Assembly: GCA_963930775.1 (NCBI GenBank)
Contig: OZ005705.1
Location: 3,472,001 to 3,536,000 of the forward strand
From: Cliona cf. orientalis
Lineage: Eukaryota; Porifera; Demospongiae; Clionaida; Clionaidae
Direction: 5' to 3'
DNA: 64,000 nucleotides
In this document: piece after piece, positions 56,000 to 64,000 of the stretch
Position numbering within the stretch: position 1 is the first letter of the stretch
Layout of the letters: each line of letters starts with the position of its first letter
Notes under the pieces: generated by a model
Told to the model about the DNA's origin: nothing
Seen by the model: only the letters and a program-made list of their open reading frames with translations
The model's database searches: none
Position numbers and translations under genes: made by a program

Positions 56000-56760
56000 G
56001 TTCCATTCTAAGAATCCTGGATGCTGAAGGTGTACAGGATCAGAAGCAGATTTATGGATTGCAGTCACCTAATCTCAGATCAAACAAGTCACTACTCCCT
56101 AGCAGGTAATATCATCTCCTTCTCAAACTCTGCGACGGATCTGGGGATTGTGCAGAAGTGATCTGCTATGGTCTGAACAATACAAAAAAAAATCAACCAA
56201 AGCATATAACTCACTACATTTGATAAGGCAAACACTATCGTCATCTGCATCAGTCAGCCTCAAGAAAATGTTACACTTATCCCTAGTACGTTCACACCTA
56301 ACTCACTGTTGTCAATTATGGAGACCTCGCTTTCTTTAAAGATGTAGCTAATTTAGAACGTATTCACAGAAGAGCAACCAAATACATACTCAGTGACTTT
56401 GCTACTAATTACAAGGATAGACTGATTGCTTTGAACCTTTAACCACTCATGTTCTGCTTTGATCTGCAAGACCTAGCTCATGTTACAGATACATTACCTT
56501 CGTATCATCTGGAACTCGTGCAACAGCTCTAAGATCTATAACTACAATCAAACATCAACTACCAGACACTTTTACTTCAATAGAGTTGTAAAACTATGGA
56601 ACAAAATACCTAGCAGTATTCTTAATCTATCATTAATCTAGGAACTCTTAAAGCACATCTTCAACAGCATATATGGTCCATATTTATTGCCCAGATCGAG
56701 TCTATACTTACCAACTAATTTGTTCATGTTCTAACTGTACTTTTTAAGTGATGCCATTCC
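56000..56760 (+). pseudogene. LINE ORF2 C-terminal fragment
   Basis: One frame reads NIISFSNSATDLGIVQK, LLWSEQYKKKSTKAYNSLHL, SASVSLKKMLHLSLVRSHLT and HCCQLWRPRFL; then after a shift of frame LERIHRRATKYILSDFATNY, FDLQDLAHVTDTLP and KLWNKIPSS-like TMEQNT. This is the thumb and post-RT portion of a non-LTR retrotransposon polymerase (DLGI, KAYxSLxLIRR, L..Q.WRP, RATKYI). Several stops and frame changes are present, and the 5' part is absent. Confidence 0.72.
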
Positions 56761-56937
56761 TACCACCATATTTTACTTTTGTTTGTAGCTATCATGCAGC
56801 TGATCCTTAGGTGGAATCGGTCTGTCAGTGACTGTTAATTGTCAATCACATACACCCATTACAGTGTAATTCATCTCCACCAATATTTACAGTTACTGAA
56901 GAGTTGTATAATTATAATAATATAATAATAATAATAA

Positions 56938-57329
56938 GGCCAGACCAAATTAATTTGTTGTTGCTCGGATTTTCTGATCAAAAAATTGGGTCAAGCAATC
57001 GAAAAAAGAAAAAAATAATTAATTAAATGGGAATGACAGAAAAGCCATAATTGAATTTAAAAAGGCTAGGAATTTTATTCCATATGAAAGTTTAGTGAGC
57101 AAGAAATCGCGTGATAGAAGATACAAGACTGGCTAATATATAAGCAAGCACTTGCCATTAGTGTCCATGGAATCAACTTGTCTATTTTCAGCTGCATGTG
57201 GTAAGGTCGAAGTTCTACAATGTTTGGTAAGCCATCGACACTGAACATGCCGCATTTAATTTGTTTTTCAAATATGGAAAAAAGTGGACTGGGTGAATCC
57301 GTGCAACAACAAATTAATTTGGTCTGGCC
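56938..57329. mobile_element. MITE with 27-bp inverted repeats
   Basis: Exact inverted ends GGCCAGACCAAATTAATTTG then TTGTTGC. The flanks are TAATAATAA-type microsatellite on both sides, so the true duplication cannot be read. The minus-strand ORF at 57075-57422 runs out of the element and is not conserved. Confidence 0.85.
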
Positions 57330-57632
57330 TAATAATAATAATTTACTATTATAATAATGCTGCACACTGAATAGTAGATGCATGTATTGGTGTGTTACGC
57401 TGTTACTATCTATGGTACACATCTATGCTGCCTTAGTTTATTGTATTAGGTGCATGCACCCTCTTATCCTTATAACCTTTCTATGTGGAAGGATTTGTCC
57501 AATAGGTACAGATGGGTTTTGCTTGAAGTAAATACCTTGCAATTGCATTTGCATAGCGAAGTAATGTATTTAGCCTTTGGGGTGGTTGCTGTATCTCTTG
57601 TACTGAAAATATCTCCACTGTTTCCTTCCTAG

Positions 57633-57897
57633 CTCTAGTAAATAAAGGTTGCTGCGCCTATTCTCAAGGTGATTATGAAAAAGCCAAGGATCATTTTCAA
57701 GAATCACTGAGTGTTGAAGCAACTTGCACAGAGGCCCTATTCAACCTTGGGCTGGTGCATAAGAAACTTGGAGGCTACCAAGAAGCACTGGAGTGTTATA
57801 CTAAGTTACATTCCATCTTCAAGAATTCAGCTCAAGTCATATATCATCTTGCTGATCTATTTGACAAACTTGATGATTTTGATCAGTCAACAGGATG
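57633..57897 (+). CDS. IFT88: IFT88 exon (seventh in window)
   Basis: Reads ALVNKGCCAYSQGDYEKAKD, then FQESLSVEATCTEALFNLGL, then the next repeat with GGYQEALECYTKLH and SAQVIYHLADLF. These are three TPR-like helix pairs typical of the IFT88 C-terminal array (vertebrate ALTNKGN, NGDYEKAAEFY, CTEALYNIGL). The acceptor is ctag; the exon ends two bases into the Trp codon that is finished by the next exon (tg + g), before a gtaagt donor. Confidence 0.96.
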
Positions 57898-58244
57898 GTA
57901 AGTGGTCTGATGATACACAATCAGAAATTCCTATGGGATAATTTAGCCAACTTTAATGTTTCTTGCTATATGATACGCTGGTTCATTAATTGCACTTAAT
58001 CAGCAGCCACATAAAGTCCAAGTAATAATAACGCATAGCCACAACCACTGCAGTATGAACATGCACTATACTTGACATGACAACTGGAATGGTCTAGATT
58101 ACTATGCTTCATGTAAATGTTGGCGGATTGTTGGATGTTGCATGTGTATTTTACACTTTGGGGTGTATTGCCTTACCATAGCACACCGTAATGCCCATGC
58201 AGATTGTACTATATGTACTTTTGTTTGCCGTATCCTTGTATCAG

Positions 58245-58525
58245 GTTTCTTCAGTTGATATCTCTGGTACCAACTGACCCCAGAGTACTACAACGTGTTG
58301 GAGAGATGTATGATAGTGATGATGACCGATCACAGGCATTTCAATATCATTATGAATCCTTTCGATACTCCCCTACCAATATTGATGTAATTTCCTGGCT
58401 TGGTGCCTACTACATGGAGTCTCGCTTTGCTGATAAAGCTACCTACTACTTTGAAAGAGCAGCTCTTATTCAACCTTCCCAAATCAATTGGCAACTAATG
58501 GTAGCGAGCTGTCACAGAAAATCCG
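58245..58525 (+). CDS. IFT88: IFT88 exon (eighth in window)
   Basis: Begins with g, completing the Trp codon, then FLQLISLVPTDPRVLQRVGE. It continues through DDRSQAFQYHYESFRYSPTN, VISWLGAYYMESRFADKA and SLIQPTQ-like ALIQPSQINWQLMVASC. It matches IFT88 almost block for block (TDPQVLSKLGE, KSQAFQYYYESYRYFP, WLGAYY, YFERA). It ends in phase 1 at a gttagt donor after HRKSG. The following family segment (NYQKALDTY in vertebrates) was not found in the remaining 5.5 kb, so the next intron probably runs past the window. Confidence 0.96.
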
Positions 58526-59837
58526 GTTAGTACACTATAATTATAAAATATAAGATTGCCGGGTGAAGTAGGGATGGCTGTTCGAAAGAGATTGCTGTGT
58601 GGGGAACAATATTTGACACTACCTCACAACGACCAAATTAAGATCTATGCAAATGGTGGGCGCGTAAGCATCCTGCAGTGCACCTGCAGCAGTATGCGTG
58701 TGCTTGTCGAAGCACATAGGCAGTGGCATGTGCAGCGGGGGTGCTCAGGATGTTCGAGCACCCCCTCCGTTCTGGCACAATGTCCAGCTCAGTGACAACT
58801 ATTGTTACTGGAATTAATAGCCAAGATCAAGAATAAACTTACTGGCCTCTAAAATTTGCTTCCTACAACGGCAGTTTCTCATCACTGCCTGGCTGAAAAC
58901 AGCCTTCTTTGTCAATCAACTACCTTCAAGATTGCATTAATGAGGAACATAGTCAATATTTCGGGGGCAATGCTAAAAATCTTGTGAGCGTGCCTTGCAT
59001 GTAACTGGCTTAACACCTCCCTCCTTCAAATCCTGGGCAGGCCACTAATGGGGAGTGCAGTTGCATGGCCAACAAAACATAGTGTTTACGATGCTCAAGG
59101 GCCTATCCAAATGATTCAGAGAATAGCGAAGCATGTTTTTCAACAGATTCGTTATGCTTAATTATGAATCACTCGTGTGCCTAGTTCCCAAGATGTGGTG
59201 ATTTTCGTGCCAACTATGTCAAATGATTTACGACAGACAAAACAGATTGCTTGCTGCACATGTGCACACGGGGTAATTAATGTACGTACCATGTACCTTA
59301 ATATATAACATGTGTTTTTATAGTTTCGTCATATCTGCTATTTTTTTCCACTTGCGCCATGGTGCTTTCTTCTTAGATACAAGGCTATCATACTATGCCC
59401 TCTACTGAGGATTATCCTCTAATATTTTGTTCCCTTCAAAATTTATTTTAATAATTAGCCCTCAGCAGTTGTTTCTTAAAGGCGCAACTAGAGAGTAAGG
59501 TATAAAAAATGGAAGGAATGTTCATGCAAGAATAGCCGAACGAGATAACGTGGTGATAGCCTAAAAGAAAATAGAAAGACTAAGCTTTTCTGTAAATAGA
59601 AGCATTCAGATATCCGACAGAACTTAACAAATCATGTACGTTCAAGCAAGTTTTGCCCAAAGACAGTCTCATCTACAGACCAATCCAACAACAGATATCA
59701 TCAAAGGAAATGCATGCACCTGAATGCATGCATATTCAATAAATGGACATCAATAGCAAGGACAATACCAGCAACAGCCACAAAAGTCAAATAGAGGAGA
59801 AGGCCCCACCCCAAAGGAAGGGCGCACCTCAAGACAG
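58526..59837. repeat. Intronic DNA with hAT MITE and dispersed repeat
   Basis: 58725-59045 is a MITE copy with GGCAGTGGCATGTGCAGCGG, GTTCGAGCACCCCC and an end AATCCTGGGCAGGCCACTAA, related to 24001-24345. 59090-59285 is a copy of the 53430-53640 repeat. A GAAGTAGGGATGGC terminus lies at 58565. No IFT88 exon could be recognised here. Confidence 0.55.
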
Positions 59838-59839
59838 CC

Positions 59840-60370
59840 AATTATGGGTGAGGTTTATGGGGTTAATTGACTTTTGAACTCCAAAATTTATTATGCATGA
59901 AAGAAGCGTCTATTGACAAGTTTATTGTAGCTAAGTGATAGGCCTTATAATTAGCTACCTATTAAGGCTTTGTTAACAACTACCTACATAAGTTGCTAGT
60001 AGCCACACGTTCCATTAGTTGGTAATAAACATCGGGCCTTAACGTTGTAGTAGCGTCAAAAAGCTTAAAAGCTTACTTACCTCCTTCATGGCTGCTGTGT
60101 TAACCTCAACCGTTCATGTTCGACATTAATTTCACAAAGCGACCACTTGTAGGTAGTCACCATCCACTGCTCTAGACCCAGCGCTGTGGCTGTCGCTCTG
60201 TTGGTTCAACGATAAGAGCCTCAAACTTTCACCCGGTTTGATTGTAATGGCGATCGACCTGCATGTCTAGCAGTCACAGTCACACCCACTTAATTACTAT
60301 CTGCGCCTCCCTAAGTCATAACTCACTAGCAGCGATCAGCGGCTAACCACAAACCTAATAATCAACTACA
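59840..60370. repeat. Dispersed repeat shared with 7300-7790
   Basis: TTGACTTTTGAACTCC, ATGGCGATCGAC, GTCACACCCACTTAATTA and GGCTAACCACAAACCT follow in the same order as at 7440-7660. Without the G-run of the first copy. Non-coding. Bases 60371-61769 contain nothing I can identify. Confidence 0.6.
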
Positions 60371-61769
60371 CCATGCACAATTAAAATTCACATGTGAATA
60401 TTCCTAGATGTAACATTATAAAGGTGAAACCCAATGTAAAATGTATATAAATTATGCAACCAGAGTTGTTTCTATATTATAGGGAAATAAAGGTGTATAT
60501 GCTGCATATACATGTACTAATCAAGGCGCGAACATCTATGATTTTCCAAGTAATCCCGCAACACTTAGAGGTCTAGAGTGTGCCATTCAATCTTTCCTCT
60601 CTTCAAAAAAATCCTGCAACTTCATACCAACCACAATTAATGCCATAAACGAAGTCGATATCTGAGATCAAATTTAGATGAAAAGGAATAAATAACTAAC
60701 AGACTCTTACGAACAGGTTACTGACGAGTCTTACCACATACTAGTATTGATTCAGTCCAATTTAACCCAAGATGCCAGATCCTATAACAAACAGTAATTA
60801 CATAATTCTGTGATGATGCCCAAAGACTCAGACAAATACTGAAAAGACACTTGAAATAATCCAACAGAATCAACTAGAGCCCTGTAGAGCACATACCCTG
60901 TACACACATTGCGCAGTCTGTAAATCTACTTTTGTGTGCATGGTTATAATATTATTAATTTTTATGAATTTAAGAATAGTGGAAATGCTGCTTAGTCCCG
61001 GTGATATCAGCTGCTAGTCTGGTTGCCAGGGAAGGGGCGAGTGCCCAGACTAGTCAGCCACAAAGAAGTAAGCTCTCTGCACCAGACCTATAGACTATGA
61101 ATTTCTACTCTCTGTTTATTTTGTTGTAATTTGGAGCTTGCTCAGGCTCGCCCCGAATACACAAGAAACCGAAAGTGCTTTATATTTGTTTGTATGTGAT
61201 CTTGCATAGCAATAACTCAATACGCATGCTCAGATACCATGTGGTAGACCACTTACCTTGACTGGTAAAGGTCGTCATTAGTACAATTGAAAAGTTTGAA
61301 TCATGGCAGTGCAGTGTGGCTTGAGCTCAAGAGTGATAATAATCTGTATTGTGGAGCGTGCTATTGGGTAACTTTTGACCAGAGTTTATTGTTTGTCTTG
61401 ACTTGTAGCCATGGTAGTAGCAATCGTTCACAATTGGCATGATATTCAGTGGTACGGTAGTAGAGTACAGCTGATGTCATCAGTGAAGGCGCACCGGCCT
61501 GACGATATCATCTTCCTAGGAATTATTATGGCTATCTTACATTCTGATTTGGTTCCATAGGGCTTCAAATTTTGCTAGCAGCCAAACAGTATACGTACGC
61601 TATAGATGTCACGAGCAATATTTAGAACATTTCGACTACCTCTACCAGTTCATTTATTTAGCCAATTAATTGTGCACATGAGCAGTATATGCATGCATTA
61701 CGCATGCATAGAGTAAGCACTGTCAATAGGCATGTCTACGGTGGCCAACAAAACAGCACTATTTGTGAC

Positions 61770-61940
61770 ACTCATGGCCAGACCATGTCCCTCGATTTGA
61801 AGCACGCGAAAGCCAGCTGAATTCAACCAATTCGTTGTGCCTGTGAGTCGCTTAGATGCCTACGTCTTGAGAATGGTGAGTTTTGTGCTCACTACAACGA
61901 CAAGACTGATTATTTGTGCATGTATGGGGTAAATATTGAG
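61770..61940. repeat. Dispersed repeat copy
   Basis: Carries GACCATGTCCCTCGATTTGA, GTGAGTCGCTTAGATGCCTA and GACTGATTATTTGTGCATGT, matching 32190-32330 and 53490-53625 in order. Non-coding. Confidence 0.55.
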
Positions 61941-62169
61941 CCGTATTTTCCCAGTAACAGCCCTTCCCTAGAACACAAGCTAGTCTGCCGAGCATAAGTA
62001 AACCTGTGATCAATCCACACAATTATAGAATACACAATTAGACTTGAAGCTAAAACGGTGAGTGAACGTACAGTAGTTCGATGAGTCTAGCTGTGTCTAG
62101 ATAGCCCGCTAGCGGGAATTCTAATTAGCACCCATAGCAACGGGCTCCGTGTACGGCAGCTGTACAGAC

Positions 62170-63247
62170 TAGGTACGTACAGTCTGATCTGCACGAAGGG
62201 GTCACGTTTTCCATACACTTTCTTATTTGTACAGGAAGTACGTTGTTTACTTTGGTTGCCAGGCGCATGCGCCTAGGGCTAGCGTATTGCGCGAGCGCCA
62301 ACGTATGCGCATTCATGATAATATATTGCGCACTCGTTGTATAAACGTGATTGTATACGGTTGCACGCGCTTTTACGATTAATATTAGCGCCACCGCCAA
62401 AAAGGTCAGCGGGCCAGGCAGGGGTCAAGGGAGCCAAGTGCACCATATTACAAAAATCAGGATTTGATACCAAAAAATCTCTTACAAATAGAAACAATCA
62501 AGATCCAGCTATAACATATGTTAAACTACTGGTTGTAATGTATCTACACTGGTGTTTTTGAAAGATTGGCTGCTTATCTTCACCATGTTCAAAAATTCTG
62601 AAAATGCTCCAGACACAAAAATCTCCAAATGTGTTGTACAAAATAGACCATCACTCGAAAACTGTAGTGAATTGGAATACGGGGTTGGTTCCACTGTAGA
62701 GTGTTAGGACAGAATCTTAAGACCATCCATTTAATCCAGCCATCAGCGTTGGGTAGGCTCTGACTGGGGGCCTTGAGTATAGTGGAAATTTTCGGTTTTA
62801 TGCACCTCACAGATCCCAACTAGGGCCAACCTGTATCTCTTGAAGAAAGTATGTTGTAGATATTATGGTATTGAAGACCTGTACCAAGTTTTAGGTCCAT
62901 CGCAGGCGTGCAAGTATATGTTCAAAAATTCTGAAATATGTTGAAATGAGGATCCCTGCAGATAGTGGCAGCAGCAGGAGAGCTGTTTTACACAGCCTAC
63001 CTCAGAACAACTCTTGAAACGACTGCGTGTAGCTCATAATATAGTTGTTTCAACCAGTGCTTGGCTCAAAACCCTTCGCACCGACGTTGCTGACACGTAC
63101 CGTCGACTCGAGTTGACCGCCTGTTCTGTCAGCCATGTTGGAATTCGCCCATACAAAATCCCCATAGTGTAAATTAGCTTCCGGGTGCGTGATTCACTTC
63201 CGCGCGAATAAGAAATTTGACCCCTTCGTGCAGACTGGTAGGTCAAA
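62170..63247. mobile_element. Possible TIR element, CTGCACGAAGGGGTCA ends
   Basis: CTGCACGAAGGGGTCACG at 62190 is inverted at 63218-63235 (TTTGACCCCTTCGTGCAG). Both lie next to AGTCTG words. The inner kilobase has no domain; ORFs at 62125-62400, 62279-62497, 62337-62561 and 63034-63246 overlap one another on both strands. The ends are short, so this is only a candidate. Confidence 0.4.
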
Positions 63248-63409
63248 GTGAAGGCTTACTTCACCTTTGTAACTTACGATTAGTCTCCGTAGACAAAGGC
63301 AATTGTTAGTAGAAAGGTTCTTTCATGAATTTGACAAAAATTCAACTTTGGTATTTTTTGGCCTGAGCTACTAAGAACGCGCATTGGGCTCTTCCATTTA
63401 ATAGGCATA

Positions 63410-63975
63410 CACCCCCCCCCCCCCCCCCATTGAGGAGTGATAATTACATCCTGAGGGGGCTTTTTTTGTTAGTTTCTTGAGGGTCCTTTTGGCAATTTAA
63501 TTGGTTCTTATGGGCCTCTTTTGGCGATTTTAATTAATCTTGTGGGGTATTTTCTACCAAAGAGCAGATTCCGGAGGGGTCAAGCAACCACTTATTAATT
63601 TCCAGAGGGTATTTCAGATAAAGTTAATTGATCTTAGGGGGTTCAGCTGTCCAAATTAATTATTCTTAGGGGGCAAAACAAGTTAATTAGTTCCTGGGGG
63701 GTCATTTCATAATTTGCTCCTCAATAGGGGGTGTTTGCTTATAAAATGGAAAAGCCCATTGCATGAATTGCGCGTATATCCCTTACGGAGGTTTTTCTCA
63801 AATCCAGTCACAGTTATTATGATTTCCATGTATGTGGTATATACTTGAGTACTCACCCATGCATGCAAGTAGGTGGAAAGGGAGAGGATTATTAGGGTTT
63901 CATATAATATAGGATTTTTTGTTAGGGGGCCAGGGAAATTAACTATATGTGTCGGTACCCCCCCCCCCCCCTTCC
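63410..63975. repeat. Diverged TTAATT-TTAGGGGG tandem repeat between C-runs
   Basis: From about 63443 to 63725 a unit of 30-40 bp recurs: AATTAATT(G/A)(A/T)TCTTAGGGGG followed by TCAxxTxxCAxA. Units are seen near 63495, 63530, 63570, 63595, 63630, 63660 and 63700, too diverged for an exact count. C-runs of about 18 and 20 bases flank it at 63411-63428 and 63949-63971. No gene. Confidence 0.6.
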
Positions 63976-64000
63976 CAGGAAATTGCATCTTAGGCCTATT

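Noticed and set aside
59341-59520. Search for the next IFT88 exon after a TTCTTAG acceptor
   Set aside because: The following frame does not give the conserved NYQKALDTY-type segment and the phase does not fit.
62125-62561. Overlapping ORFs of 72-91 codons
   Set aside because: Both strands open over the same bases, no recognisable motif, no repeat conservation.

Overview
The window is animal genomic DNA that appears to lie wholly inside one protein-coding gene. Eight plus-strand exons with GT-AG introns and continuous reading phase encode about 470 consecutive residues of the ciliary TPR protein IFT88 (Polaris). The N-terminal exons lie upstream of base 1. The C-terminal part follows base 58525, and I could not find its next exon before the window ends. 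The mixture of transposon families and the divergence of the protein suggest an early-branching animal, most likely a sponge. That is a guess from recall, not a demonstrated identity.

The exons are short and the introns are huge: 15.8, 15.9, 1.4, 12.5, 0.06, 10.7 and 0.35 kb. Nearly all intron sequence that I can explain is transposable elements, often nested. Intron 1 (504-16314) holds TIR elements, tandem MITE copies and a 7.9 kb tyrosine-recombinase retrotransposon of DIRS/PAT type on the minus strand. That element has split direct repeats in the order A1-ORFs-B1-A2-B2, with several MITEs inside its gag. Intron 2 (16540-32434) holds a TTAA-flanked element carrying a HIRAN-domain protein, a two-gene PIF/Harbinger element with TAA duplications and a well-kept SANT/Myb gene, and a ZMYM1-like hAT element with one frameshift. 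It also holds many foldback and MITE copies.

Intron 4 (34224-46763) holds the most unusual object. It is a 6.1 kb P-superfamily transposon with 34-bp TIRs and an extra internal inverted repeat, inserted into a MITE. It carries a decayed, multi-exon THAP-type transposase and, facing it, a second unrelated decayed gene for a Lys-rich-tailed protein. A 950-bp TIR element has landed inside a transposase exon. Intron 6 (46980-57632) holds a foldback nested in a MITE, a remnant of a second, Ngaro-like retroelement, LINE tails and more MITEs.

The only gene likely to serve the host is IFT88, the core of the IFT-B complex needed for cilia and flagella. The transposon genes form autonomous or formerly autonomous mobilisation modules, most of them broken by stops, frameshifts or insertions. 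No bacterial-type operons, CRISPR arrays, tRNAs or rRNAs were seen.
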